Part shown: one piece after another, positions 42,101 to 50,618 of the stretch
How positions within the stretch are numbered: position 1 is the first letter of the stretch
Layout of the letters: each line of letters opens with the position of its first letter
Assembly: GCA_903908605.1 (NCBI GenBank)
Contig: CAIVSQ010000190.1
Span: 1-54,157, forward strand
Source of the DNA: an uncultured Anaerolineae bacterium
GTDB taxonomy: Bacteria > Chloroflexota > Anaerolineae > Anaerolineales > Villigracilaceae
DNA length: 54,157 bases
Direction of reading: 5' to 3'
Position numbers and translations under genes: made by a program
Notes under the pieces: generated by a model
The model's database searches: none
What the model was told of the DNA's origin: nothing
What the model saw: only the letters and a program-made list of their open reading frames with translations

Positions 42101-43426
42101 ATGAAGAAATCTGCCACCTGGATTAATACCTTTAAGCGTGAAGCTCTCGGAGTGTTGCGCTGGCTTGTGCCCGGGCTGGGAGTTAAGCGCTGGTTCGCTT
42201 TTCTCCTGGCGGGTATCACCCTGGTGGGTGTGGGTTTCGCCTATTACTTGCTGGATGTCTATCGGACAACACCGCTGGATAACGTGATGGTGGTCATCGA
42301 TTTCATCAGCCTTCGCTTTTTCCCCCGCCCGGTGCGCGTGGCCATCTTCCTCACCCTTGGGCTGGGCCTGGTTTTATGGGGTTTATGGGGGCTTAACCGA
42401 GCTCTTCTGAATCCCTTTTTGCGCAAGGATCGACGCCTGGTGGATCAAATTGCCGATTTCCGCCGGCGTGAACGTGGATCGCGGGTTGTGACGATGGGTG
42501 GTGGCCATGGCATGGCTACCCTGCTGCGTGGTTTGAAGAATTTCACTTACAACCTCACCGCCATCGTTACCGTGGCGGATGATGGCGGTTCCTCGGGAAA
42601 ACTTCGCCAGAGCCTGGGTATTTTGCCGCCGGGTGATATCCGCAACTGCCTGGCAGCCCTTTCCAATGACGAAGCCATGCTGGCCCAATTATTTCAATAC
42701 AGGTTCAGCGATGATTCTGGCCTGGGTGGGCATTCCTTCGGGAACCTTTTTATCTCCGCGCTTGTGGATGTGACCGGTAGTTTTGAAGAAGCCGTGGCAG
42801 AATCTGGCCGTGTTCTTTCTGTTCATGGGCGCGTGCTGCCGGCAACTCTGCACGATGTTCAGCTTGTGGCGGATGTACAGCTTCCTAATATTGAAAAACA
42901 GGTTCGCGTGACCGGTGAGAGCAGTATCCCTGAGGTGCCAGGTCGGGTCCGCCGGGTTTATCTCGAACCCAATAACCCACCCGCTTTTCCGCCAGTTATC
43001 CAAGCCATCCTGGCTGCTGATATGGTTGTGATTGGGCCTGGTAGTTTGTATACCAGCATCCTGCCTAACCTGTTGGTGCCCGACCTGCTTTCGGCCTTAC
43101 ATGCCACACGAGCTCTGAAAGTGTATGTGGTCAATATCGCTACTCAACCTGGCGAAACCAGTGCTTACGGTGCTGGTGACCATATCTATGCGCTTGAAGA
43201 ACATGTAGGTGCGGGGTTATTTGACGTCATTGTGTGCAATAATCGCTATGAGGGTACCCTGCCCGCTGGCGTGGAGTGGGTCAGCCTCGACAAGCGCGCT
43301 GATCGCTACCCGATTTACGGTACAGACCTACTGGATGTGGATCACCCCTGGCGTCATGATTCTGAAAAATTGGCCCGTTCCTTGATGGATATCCTTTACG
43401 ATCGCACCGGTCCATTAAGCGAATAG
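42101..43426 (+). CDS. yvcK: YvcK-family protein with membrane N-terminus
   Basis: This 441-residue protein has two N-terminal membrane helices (about 28-50 and 75-96) followed by a YvcK/CofD-like domain: VVTMGGGHGMATLLRGLKNFTYNLTAIVTVADDGGSSGKLR, LPPGDIRNCLAALS, GHSFGNLFI and DMVVIGPGSLYTSILPNLLV. YvcK binds UDP-GlcNAc in Firmicutes and links carbon status to cell-wall synthesis and shape; the reaction is not established. The membrane anchor is common in Chloroflexota and Actinobacteria-like versions but not in the Bacillus protein. No rapZ or whiA gene is adjacent. Confidence 0.92.
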   Translation: MKKSATWINTFKREALGVLRWLVPGLGVKRWFAFLLAGITLVGVGFAYYLLDVYRTTPLDNVMVVIDFISLRFFPRPVRVAIFLTLGLGLVLWGLWGLNRALLNPFLRKDRRLVDQIADFRRRERGSRVVTMGGGHGMATLLRGLKNFTYNLTAIVTVADDGGSSGKLRQSLGILPPGDIRNCLAALSNDEAMLAQLFQYRFSDDSGLGGHSFGNLFISALVDVTGSFEEAVAESGRVLSVHGRVLPATLHDVQLVADVQLPNIEKQVRVTGESSIPEVPGRVRRVYLEPNNPPAFPPVIQAILAADMVVIGPGSLYTSILPNLLVPDLLSALHATRALKVYVVNIATQPGETSAYGAGDHIYALEEHVGAGLFDVIVCNNRYEGTLPAGVEWVSLDKRADRYPIYGTDLLDVDHPWRHDSEKLARSLMDILYDRTGPLSE

Positions 43427-43516
43427 TGGAAGTTCTGCATTCTGATGGGATGCGTAAGTATCCTTGACCACATCAAAAAATGCACACCTGCGCTTCAATT
43501 TTGTGCGCTTATTTTC

Positions 43517-43525
43517 TGGTATACT
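43517..43525 (+). promoter_or_regulatory. Extended -10 promoter of the DUF3090 operon
   Basis: TGGTATACT carries an extended -10 (TGn plus TATACT), 30 bases before ATG 43555, with AGGA as ribosome binding site at 43543-43546. A -35 match is poor. Confidence 0.5.
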
Positions 43526-43554
43526 ATTTTTTATCTATTCGATAGGAACTCGGC

Positions 43555-44082
43555 ATGCCTCGTTTTGAGATTGATGTAGACCCATGTGATCATATCACCA
43601 CAGATGCAATTGGCGCTCCTGGTCAGCGCATTTTTTATTTACAAGCCTTCCAGGATGCCCGTACGATTACCATCATTATTGAAAAAGTACAACTTCAGTC
43701 GCTCTCGGTGGGGGTCGAACAATTTTTGGCCAAGCTATCTGAGCAGAACCCGAACCTTTCGGAAGACTCGGCTGATTTCCATGAAGAGCACATGCGTATC
43801 AACCCGCCGTTAGAGCCATTATTTCGCGCTGGTGAAATTGGTCTCGGTTATGATAAGGAACGCGACCTGGTGGTGTTGGTGACTCGTGAGATCCTGCTGG
43901 ATGGCGATGACCCTGAAGATGCTGCCATCGTGCGTTTCTGGTGTACCCGCTCGCAAGCTCATGCCTTGGCACGCTGGGGCGTGGATGTAGTCAAGCGCGG
44001 CCGACCCCTGTGCCCGCAGTGCGGGCAGCCGATTGAAGCCGGTGGGCATTTCTGCCCAAAAAAGAACGGCTACAGGCACTAA
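43555..44082 (+). CDS. DUF3090 protein with C-terminal zinc ribbon
   Basis: This 175-residue protein matches DUF3090: an N-terminal half with FYLQAFQDARTITIIIEKVQLQSLSVGVEQFLAKL, a central GEIGLGYDKERDLVVLVTREI strand pair and VRFWCTRSQAHALARWGVDVVKRGRPLCPQCGQPIEAGGHFCPKKNG with a zinc ribbon (CPQC...CP). The family has no known activity. In actinobacteria it sits next to SCO1664-type genes, as here, so the two probably work together. An extended -10 promoter and AGGA precede the start. Confidence 0.88.
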   Translation: MPRFEIDVDPCDHITTDAIGAPGQRIFYLQAFQDARTITIIIEKVQLQSLSVGVEQFLAKLSEQNPNLSEDSADFHEEHMRINPPLEPLFRAGEIGLGYDKERDLVVLVTREILLDGDDPEDAAIVRFWCTRSQAHALARWGVDVVKRGRPLCPQCGQPIEAGGHFCPKKNGYRH

Positions 44083-44088
44083 TAATAT

Positions 44089-44117
44089 GACCCTAAAGGC
44101 AGCCCGCCTTTAGGGTC
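44089..44117 (+). other. Intra-operon hairpin
   Basis: GACCCTAAAGGC and GCCTTTAGGGTC form a perfect 12-bp stem with a 5-base loop, 8 bases before ATG 44126. No U-run follows, and the next gene lacks a ribosome binding site, so it may control read-through or translation of the SCO1664-like gene. Confidence 0.6.
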
Positions 44118-44125
44118 TAAACTAT

Positions 44126-44845
44126 ATGGACGAGAACGAAGAATTCTTACGGCAGGCTTTTATTAATGGTGAGCTTGAACTCAAAGGACAATTTACCCTT
44201 GGGTCCAATTACACTTTTCTTGTTACCGTTAAGTATGAAAATACCGAAGTGCCGGCAGTCTACAAACCTCAAAAAGGGGAGCAGCCACTTTGGGACTTCC
44301 CTGAAAACACGTTAGCGGGCCGGGAAGTTGCTGCTTATCTTGTTTCCCAGGAACTGGAATGGGGATTGGTGCCATATACCATCTTCCGCGAGGATGGCCC
44401 TTTTGGCCCCGGGTCATTGCAAAGGTACGTTGAGTACAATCCCAATTATCACTACTTTAATTTCAAGCCTGCTGATAAACAAAAACTTCGCCCGGTGGTT
44501 CTTTTTGACTACCTGACCAACAACGCTGACCGTAAGGGCAGCCATATTTTCTTTGAAAAAAGCACCCGGCATCTGTACGCCATTGATCATGGTTTGTGTT
44601 TTAACGTGGAAGACAAGCTGCGGACGGTAATTTGGGATTTTGCCGGTGAAGCCATCCCCGAGGAATTCCAACCAGGCATACAAAGACTCGCATCCCTGTC
44701 CACCTCTTTGCGGGATGAGCTTGCCCGTTTTTTGAACCAGGATGAGCTGCAGGCACTCCAGCTGCGCGCTGAAAGCATGCTCCTGGCAACCTCGTTCCCG
44801 TTGCAACCTGCTGATCGTCGGGCGTTTCCATATCCGCCGCTCTAA
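44126..44845 (+). CDS. SCO1664-family kinase-like protein
   Basis: This 239-residue protein is of the SCO1664 type with a PI3/PI4-kinase-like fold. A nucleotide-binding strand VPAVYKPQKGEQPLWDFP contains the Lys expected to bind ATP, GREVAAYLVSQELEWGLVPYTIF is the helical core, and LFDYLTNNADRKGSHIFFEKSTRHLYAIDHGLCFN gives the catalytic D...N and metal Asp (DHG, equivalent to DFG). Its substrate is unknown. It is 43 bases after DUF3090, and the conserved pairing across phyla suggests a two-protein module. A ribosome binding site is not visible. Confidence 0.85.
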   Translation: MDENEEFLRQAFINGELELKGQFTLGSNYTFLVTVKYENTEVPAVYKPQKGEQPLWDFPENTLAGREVAAYLVSQELEWGLVPYTIFREDGPFGPGSLQRYVEYNPNYHYFNFKPADKQKLRPVVLFDYLTNNADRKGSHIFFEKSTRHLYAIDHGLCFNVEDKLRTVIWDFAGEAIPEEFQPGIQRLASLSTSLRDELARFLNQDELQALQLRAESMLLATSFPLQPADRRAFPYPPL

Positions 44846-44873
44846 TATCTCATCATTGAACAGGAGTTACCCC

Positions 44874-45893
44874 ATGCAGTATAAACTCGCGCTAATTGGA
44901 TTTGGGAATGTCGGCCGGGCTACCGCCGAACTGCTGTTGCGCAAGCAGGTTGAACTAAAAGAACAATATGACATTACTTTCCTTGTCACTGGTATTGCAA
45001 CCGGTTCACGCGGCCGGGTGATCGACCCCAACGGGCTTGATCTGCAAAAAGTACTGGATGTTTTCAAGGCTGGCGAGGCGATCGATCAATTTAACGTTCT
45101 TCCAAGCGAGGATACTCTTGATTTCATCCGCAAGAGTGGTGCAGATGTGCTCTTTGAAAACAGCCCGGTTAATTACGAGACCGGGCAGCCTGCCATCGAT
45201 CATATTCGCTGCGCGTTGGAACTTGGGATGCATGCCGTCACAGCCAATAAAGGCCCAGTCGTACATGCCTGGCACTCGCTTAAAGCGTTGGCAAAATCCA
45301 AGGGGCGTCAATTCTTTCATGAATCCTCGGTGATGGATGGAGCTCCCATTTTTTCTCTCTTCCGTGGCGCTTTGCCCGCAGCGCGCCTGAACGCTTTTCG
45401 TGCCATCCTCAATTCCACCACCAATCTTATTCTTTCGAGGATGGAATCGGGTGAGACGTTTGATGATGCTGTTCGTTATGCCCAAAAAATTGGGATTGCT
45501 GAAACTGATCCCTCTGGTGATGTAGATGGTTGGGATGCCGCTATTAAAATCGCTGCACTTGCAACCGTCCTGATGAACATCCCTCTCAAGCCCGCTGTGA
45601 TTGATCGGACCGGTATTCGTGGGATTACGCCTGAAATGATCCAGGCGGCCAAGGCAGAAGGCAAGCGCTATAAGCTGATTTGTACCGCTGAACGCCAGGG
45701 CGACACCCTCCTTGGAAAAGTTTCCCCAGAACTGGTTCCGATGAGTTCGCCATTCTACAGTGTGGAGGGCACCACTTCCATCATCCAATTTACAACCGAT
45801 GTGCTTGGCAGCCTGACCTTGATTGAAAGTGATCCCGGTCCGCATACCACCGCCTATGGCCTGCTGGCCGATTTTATAAACGCGGTCAAGTAA
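44874..45893 (+). CDS. hom: Homoserine dehydrogenase
   Basis: This 339-residue enzyme has the NAD(P) fold LALIGFGNVGRATAELL, the catalytic region TANKGPVVHAWHSL (Lys), HESSVMDGAPIFSLFRGALPAARL and the ASP-semialdehyde site SGDVDGWDAAIKIAALATVL. It reduces aspartate semialdehyde to homoserine for threonine and methionine synthesis. It is short, without the ACT regulatory domain, so feedback inhibition by threonine would need another mechanism. CAGGAG precedes ATG 44874. The upstream ORF extension is in the overlapping kinase-like gene and is not used. Confidence 0.93.
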   Translation: MQYKLALIGFGNVGRATAELLLRKQVELKEQYDITFLVTGIATGSRGRVIDPNGLDLQKVLDVFKAGEAIDQFNVLPSEDTLDFIRKSGADVLFENSPVNYETGQPAIDHIRCALELGMHAVTANKGPVVHAWHSLKALAKSKGRQFFHESSVMDGAPIFSLFRGALPAARLNAFRAILNSTTNLILSRMESGETFDDAVRYAQKIGIAETDPSGDVDGWDAAIKIAALATVLMNIPLKPAVIDRTGIRGITPEMIQAAKAEGKRYKLICTAERQGDTLLGKVSPELVPMSSPFYSVEGTTSIIQFTTDVLGSLTLIESDPGPHTTAYGLLADFINAVK

Positions 45894-45917
45894 AAAGCCA
45901 GTCCTGTACAAACCAAT

Positions 45918-45956
45918 AAAAGAGAGCCTAGGGAAATTGCTTCCGGGCTCTCTTTT
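45918..45956. terminator. Bidirectional terminator
   Basis: AAAAGAGAGCC and GGCTCTCTTTT form an 11-bp stem with a 17-base loop and flanking A/T-runs, between the convergent hom and hutI genes. Confidence 0.8.
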
Positions 45957-45993
45957 GTTGTCCTATTTGTTTTTAACTTCGAATTGTATTTGC

Positions 45994-47268
45994 TCACGCC
46001 GTCCGGTAATAACCGACATCCACCGAGTAGACGCGTCCTTTTTTTATGACCTGTTTGACCAGGTTTGTGCCAAACCGGTAGCCAAGATGCCGGTAATCTG
46101 GCACCGATAGGACTAAAAGGTCTGCCTGTTTGCCTGGCTCGAGGGAACCGACCCGGTCTGCAATGCGGATGGCCTGGGCGGCATTGATGGTTGCGGCGGC
46201 AATGGCCTGGGCAGGGGTTAATTTCATTGCCCGGCACGCCAGCGCGATCACAAATTGCATAGACTCATTCCACGAGGTGCCTGGGTTGCAATCCGTAGCC
46301 AGGGCCAGGATGCAATTTGCATCCAGTAGTTTTTTTGCAGGCGTGTACTCATGTTGGGCCAACCCGAATGGGGTGCAGGGCAGCGATATTGCCACCGTGT
46401 CAGAAGCGCCTAGCAAGACAATTTCCTCATCCGATGTGCTCACCAGGTGATCAGCGCTGGCGGCTCCCAGTTCAACGGCAAGCCGGGCTCCGCCCAGGTT
46501 ATCAAATTCATCTGCGTTGATTTTGATTGGGAAACCCAATTCTTTGGCCCGGGTCAGTACCTGGCGTGATTGCGCCAGATCAAAGGCATTCGTTTCACAA
46601 AAGACATCCACAAATGGCAGCTGCCGCCCTGGTGCGTGCACTTCCCACCACTGTCTTACTATTGGCAGCATGGTATCGCATACCAGGTCGACATAGCCCT
46701 GCGGGTTTTGTTGAAATTCAGTAGGGATAGCGTGTGCTCCCAGGAAAGTGATGGCCATATCCAGGCGGCTTTCATCTTCCAGTGCGAGCAAAGCTTTTAA
46801 CAGGCGTAGTTCCGTAGCGGTTTGAAGACCATACCCGGTTTTTGCTTCAACGCTGGTGGTGCCATGCGAGAACATGCGAAAAAGACGCGAGCGGGTCTGG
46901 GCAACGAGTTCTTCAATATTGGCTTTTCGGGTCGCGCGCACGGTTGCGTTAATTCCTTCACCGGCGGCCAGCAGATCCAGGTAACGGGCTCCTTCGAGTC
47001 GTTGTTCAAACTCCATGGCTCGGTCCCCGCCCCAGATTACATGCGTGTGGGGGTCTACGAAACCGGGCATGACCACACATCCGTCCGCATCCAGGCGGGG
47101 TTCGTGAGGGTAAGCAGCCCGTAAGTCCGTCGTATTCCCAACGGCGACAATACGTTCATCACGGATCAGCGCAGCACCATCTTCAATAATGCCCAATTCG
47201 CCCAGGTGATGCCCACGTTGGGGGCCACCTGCGATCGTCAGCAATTGGGAGGCGGAATGGATCAACAT
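45994..47268 (-). CDS. hutI: Imidazolonepropionase
   Basis: This 424-residue amidohydrolase has the metal-binding VMPGFVDPHTHVIWGGDRAMEFEQRL, YLDLLAAGEGINATVRATR, SVEAKTGYGL, INADEFDNLGGARLAVELGAASADHL and LALATDCNPGTSWNESMQFV: the full HutI set. It opens imidazolone-propionate to formiminoglutamate in histidine breakdown. The other hut genes are not in the window. AGGAG precedes ATG 47268. It is the last gene of an operon with DUF2277 and cyanophycinase genes. Confidence 0.95.
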   Translation of the reverse strand: MLIHSASQLLTIAGGPQRGHHLGELGIIEDGAALIRDERIVAVGNTTDLRAAYPHEPRLDADGCVVMPGFVDPHTHVIWGGDRAMEFEQRLEGARYLDLLAAGEGINATVRATRKANIEELVAQTRSRLFRMFSHGTTSVEAKTGYGLQTATELRLLKALLALEDESRLDMAITFLGAHAIPTEFQQNPQGYVDLVCDTMLPIVRQWWEVHAPGRQLPFVDVFCETNAFDLAQSRQVLTRAKELGFPIKINADEFDNLGGARLAVELGAASADHLVSTSDEEIVLLGASDTVAISLPCTPFGLAQHEYTPAKKLLDANCILALATDCNPGTSWNESMQFVIALACRAMKLTPAQAIAAATINAAQAIRIADRVGSLEPGKQADLLVLSVPDYRHLGYRFGTNLVKQVIKKGRVYSVDVGYYRTA

Positions 47269-47277
47269 GGCATGCTC

Positions 47278-47511
47278 CTATTCAGACACTTGGTTGGCAC
47301 CCTGGACATGGTTGCCCGATTCAAGTTCTTGCAGCAGGCGTTGAGTCGCTGCGGCAATATCTCGCACAGCCGCCTCGAAAGCCGAGCTGTTGGCCCGCGA
47401 GGGCTTGCGGAAACCACTTATTTTGCGAACATACTGAAGCGCGGCTTCGGTGATTTCCAGCTCGCTGGTGCTTTGCTCAGCATATCTCAACTGCTTGATA
47501 CTGCGGCACAT
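47278..47511 (-). CDS. DUF2277 protein
   Basis: This 77-residue protein matches DUF2277: MCRSIKQLRYAEQSTSELEITEAALQYVRKISGFRKPSRANSSAFEAAVRDIAAATQRLL, with the conserved MCR start and YVRKISGFRKPS motif. Its function is unknown. GGAGG precedes ATG 47511, and it sits between cyanophycinase and hutI with gaps of about 10 bases. Confidence 0.92.
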   Translation of the reverse strand: MCRSIKQLRYAEQSTSELEITEAALQYVRKISGFRKPSRANSSAFEAAVRDIAAATQRLLQELESGNHVQGANQVSE

Positions 47512-47523
47512 GGCAGGCCTCCG

Positions 47524-48330
47524 TTAATTGTTTTTCAAAGCGCGCAAGGGCAGGTTCGCGCTGCGTGTCGAGCGTTGGTAAGTGGAATGTTGTGTCAGTA
47601 CATGCACCGTCAGCCCGGCTACCGCCACGGCACCCCGGCTTTGAACTTCCGCAATGTCGCTTGCGCTGATTTGGCTGCCATCCACCACTGTTACAGCGCC
47701 TGAACCATAGACGGTAAGCCTGTCATCGTCCTCCAAAACAACGGCGGTATTTTCATCCAATCCCAGGCCGATCACGCCTGGGTGGCAGGTTACTGCATAG
47801 ATCAGGCGGCCCAGGCGGTCACGCTGGCGAAAGTGCTGGTCAATGATAAACCGGTCGGTGAACCCCAGCCCGGGTGAGAACTGAATAATCCGTTCGCGCG
47901 GGGTTGGTCCGCCTCGGCCATAGGCAATCATTGTTTTGGATAAAATCGAGGCACCAGCGCTTGTGCCGCCAACCAGGCAGCCGCGTTGGTAGGCCACCAG
48001 CAGCTCCTGCTCAAAAAGGGTGCCGCCAAATAAGGCCGAAAGACGCATTTGTGTTCCACCGGTGATAAATATCCCGCTTGCGTGACGCAATGGTTCTAGG
48101 TTTTCAGCTGCGTTGGCCAGGTCGCGACTGCGAAACTCCAATACACTGGCTTGTGCCGCCCCCAGTTTTAAAAATTGTTGTTTGTACGTTTCGCCAGTAT
48201 CGGCCAGCTCCGATGCCTGGGGGAGAATTACCACTCGAGCCTGCTCGCAGCCTGACCGGCGGATGAATTCGCTTATCAGTGCCGGGTTTTCCTGGTCTAT
48301 CGCACCCCCGATGGGCATCAATGTAGGCAT
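47524..48330 (-). CDS. Cyanophycinase-like peptidase (S51)
   Basis: This 268-residue protein of family S51 has the nucleophile Ser in VGGTSAGASILS, TGGTQMRLSALFGGT and the GLGLDENTAVVLEDD segment, as in cyanophycinase CphB. It would hydrolyse beta-linked aspartyl-arginine polymer to dipeptides. No cyanophycin synthetase gene is in the window, so substrate may be external cyanophycin or another isoaspartyl peptide. GGAG precedes ATG 48330, and a TATAAT at 48375-48370 gives a promoter. Confidence 0.88.
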   Translation of the reverse strand: MPTLMPIGGAIDQENPALISEFIRRSGCEQARVVILPQASELADTGETYKQQFLKLGAAQASVLEFRSRDLANAAENLEPLRHASGIFITGGTQMRLSALFGGTLFEQELLVAYQRGCLVGGTSAGASILSKTMIAYGRGGPTPRERIIQFSPGLGFTDRFIIDQHFRQRDRLGRLIYAVTCHPGVIGLGLDENTAVVLEDDDRLTVYGSGAVTVVDGSQISASDIAEVQSRGAVAVAGLTVHVLTQHSTYQRSTRSANLPLRALKNN

Positions 48331-48422
48331 ACGCGCTCTCCATGAATATAAAGTTGTTATTGCTGTTTAATTATACAACCCGGGCTATCTCAAATTGCCA
48401 TGGTAATTCATCCTCTTTTCTG

Positions 48423-48460
48423 CCAGTTGCGGATTGCCCAGATGCGTAATCCGCAACTGG
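48423..48460. repeat. 13-bp perfect inverted repeat near the ruvB promoter
   Basis: CCAGTTGCGGATT and AATCCGCAACTGG are separated by 12 bases, about 40 bases upstream of the ruvB -10 box and 90 bases before the divergent cyanophycinase gene. It may be an operator or hairpin. No U-run follows. Confidence 0.6.
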
Positions 48461-48497
48461 GGGTAATAAAATAGCGTAAGGTGCCATTCGGTCTGGC

Positions 48498-48506
48498 TGG
48501 TATAAT
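48498..48506 (+). promoter_or_regulatory. Leaderless extended -10 promoter of ruvB
   Basis: TGGTATAAT is an extended -10 box (TATAAT at 48501-48506), with 7 bases to ATG 48514. No ribosome binding site. The -35 is poor, in line with extended -10 promoters. Confidence 0.6.
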
Positions 48507-48513
48507 TTGTAGC

Positions 48514-49542
48514 ATGAGTGACCCCAAGAACCGTCCCATTGCTCCTGAAGCCAAGCCGGATGATCGGGTGGACCATGCTTTGCGTCCACAGAAGCTTTCT
48601 GATTTAATTGGCCAGGACCAAGTCAAGGAAAACCTATCCATTCTAATAGCGGCTGCCCGGCAGCGCAGTGAATCTCTTGACCATGTCCTCTTTTATGGCC
48701 CGCCTGGACTGGGGAAGACTACCCTGGCCAATGTTTTGGCCAATGAAATGGGTGTCAATATCAAGACCACCTCCGGGCCTGCCATAGAGCGTGCTGGAGA
48801 TCTGGCGGCCATCCTCACTAACCTGCGTGCCGGTGATATTTTGTTTATCGACGAAATTCACCGCCTGGGTCGCGCTGTTGAAGAGGTGCTCTACCCGGCC
48901 ATGGAGGATTTTGCCCTCGATATCATTATTGGGAAGGGTCCTTCTGCCCGTTCCATTCGGCTAAAGCTGCCCAAGTTTTCGGTGGTGGGTGCCACCACCC
49001 GCTTGGCGTTGGTTACAGCTCCGCTGCGAGCCAGGTTTGGGGCGGTCTACCGTATGGATTATTACGACGAAATTGCCATGCGCAAGATTGTTCAGCGCGC
49101 TGCAGGCATGTTGAAGGTTACAGCGGACGAGAGTGGCATCAATGAAGTTGCCCGCCGTGCGCGCGGGACACCACGTATTGCATTGCGCCTGCTGCGCCGG
49201 GTGCGAGATTTTGCCCAGGTACGCGCCGATGGTGTTATCACCAGCCCAATTGCATCAAGTGCGCTGGATTTACTGCAAGTTGATCCGCTTGGCCTCGATG
49301 ATGTTGATCGGCGCGTACTGCGCGCCATCATCGAAAAATTTAGCGGTGGGCCGGTTGGTCTGAACACCATCGCGGCTGCCATCAGTGAAGAAGCCGACAC
49401 CATTATGGATGTGGTTGAGCCCTATTTGCTGCAACTTGGCTTTCTTGATCGTACTCCGCAGGGACGGGTTGCCACTCGCACAGCTTACGCTCACCTTGGT
49501 TTTGCCTACCCTGAGAATGGTGAGCAGCCGAGGTTGCTGTGA
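48514..49542 (+). CDS. ruvB: Holliday junction helicase RuvB
   Basis: This 342-residue AAA+ ATPase has all RuvB features: [19 protein letters not shown], Walker [11 protein letters not shown], Walker [26 protein letters not shown], sensor motif [19 protein letters not shown] and the C-terminal winged helix ending [21 protein letters not shown]. RuvB drives branch migration with RuvA. ruvA and ruvC are not adjacent. It is followed by DUF2905, hydrolase, 7TM and queA genes with overlaps, a common ruvB-queA neighbourhood. The promoter looks leaderless. Confidence 0.97.
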   Translation: MSDPKNRPIAPEAKPDDRVDHALRPQKLSDLIGQDQVKENLSILIAAARQRSESLDHVLFYGPPGLGKTTLANVLANEMGVNIKTTSGPAIERAGDLAAILTNLRAGDILFIDEIHRLGRAVEEVLYPAMEDFALDIIIGKGPSARSIRLKLPKFSVVGATTRLALVTAPLRARFGAVYRMDYYDEIAMRKIVQRAAGMLKVTADESGINEVARRARGTPRIALRLLRRVRDFAQVRADGVITSPIASSALDLLQVDPLGLDDVDRRVLRAIIEKFSGGPVGLNTIAAAISEEADTIMDVVEPYLLQLGFLDRTPQGRVATRTAYAHLGFAYPENGEQPRLL

Positions 49543-49772
49543 GTATGGAAAATATTGGTAGAACCATCATCATTTTTGGCATTGCCCTGATCTTTGTGGG
49601 TGTGCTTGTCTATGGTTTAGGGAAATTCAACCTGCCACTTGGCCGTCTGCCAGGCGATATTCGTATTGAAGGACGCAATGGTTCTTTTTATTTTCCGGTG
49701 ACCACTTCCATCCTGGTTTCCATCTTACTCTCGTTCTTGCTCAATATTATTGGCAGGTTTTTAAAGAAATAG
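49539..49772 (+). CDS. DUF2905 membrane protein
   Basis: This 77-residue protein has two membrane helices and the DUF2905 pattern [45 protein letters not shown]. The start is GTG 49539, overlapping the ruvB stop, with GAGG 5 bases upstream; an ATG at 49545 is the alternative. Genes of this family often sit next to ruvB and queA. Function is unknown. Confidence 0.9.
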   Translation: MSMENIGRTIIIFGIALIFVGVLVYGLGKFNLPLGRLPGDIRIEGRNGSFYFPVTTSILVSILLSFLLNIIGRFLKK

Positions 49773-49811
49773 CCTGTCTACCCCGGGTAAGTTTGTCTTT
49801 CCAAGGTTGCC

Positions 49812-50618
49812 ATGCTGCGTGAATATGCGCTTGTTACACCACATGGATCATTAAATATCGCCGAAGGCCCGACTAACGGGCCTTTGCTGATGTTGCTGCA
49901 TGGTTTTACCAATCGATGGCAGACCTACCTGCCGATTCTGCCGCTGCTGGTCGAGCGATGGCATGTCATCGCTTTTGATCACCGTGGTCATGGTCGTTCC
50001 ATGCGAGTGAATGCTGGCTATACCGCCGCTGGTTTTTACGCCGATGCCCAGGCTGTATTGCTGCATGCCGCTGTGGACGGGCCAGCTGCCTTGCTCGGTC
50101 ACTCAATGGGTGGATCGTTGGCCTTGCATCTTGCTCAGAATTATCCGAGCCAAGTCCGCGCGGTAGTGACCGGCGACACCTCCCTTGACCTTGCCATGCA
50201 TATTGATGTGATGAATAGCCGCCGGCAAACCAAACTTTTTGGTCTGCGGCGTAAATTGGCAGGTCGACCAGTTGAAGAACTGATCCGGCGTGGGCTTCCC
50301 GCTGCCCAGGCTGAGGAAATGTCCAACCTGGACCCGGCGGTGATGGACTATCACGCTGAGGCCCGTGTGCAAGGTTTTTTTGCTGATATTTCCGAGCTGG
50401 ATTTTGATCTTATCGGTTGCCCGCTGCTCTTGACGCAAGCTGATCCGGCAAATGGGGGCTTGCTGCAAGATGGCGAGCTTACCCCAATTCTTTCGGCACA
50501 TCCAGGTTTTAAGTTCTTACGCTTTGACTGCGGGCATGATCTTGAAATTGACCGTGGTTCACAGGCGCCGTTTCTCCGAGCCGCAATCACCTTTTTGGAA
50601 GGATTATCCCCCGTATGA
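49812..50618 (+). CDS. Alpha/beta hydrolase
   Basis: This 268-residue protein has the alpha/beta hydrolase fold: LLMLLHGFTNRWQTYLPIL (oxyanion), nucleophile Ser in LLGHSMGGSLALHLA, an acidic residue near LLLTQADP and catalytic His in CGHDLEIDRG. There is no signal peptide. The substrate is unknown (esterase or lactonase possible). It sits between DUF2905 and a 7TM gene and its stop overlaps the next start (ATGA). Confidence 0.9.
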   Translation: MLREYALVTPHGSLNIAEGPTNGPLLMLLHGFTNRWQTYLPILPLLVERWHVIAFDHRGHGRSMRVNAGYTAAGFYADAQAVLLHAAVDGPAALLGHSMGGSLALHLAQNYPSQVRAVVTGDTSLDLAMHIDVMNSRRQTKLFGLRRKLAGRPVEELIRRGLPAAQAEEMSNLDPAVMDYHAEARVQGFFADISELDFDLIGCPLLLTQADPANGGLLQDGELTPILSAHPGFKFLRFDCGHDLEIDRGSQAPFLRAAITFLEGLSPV

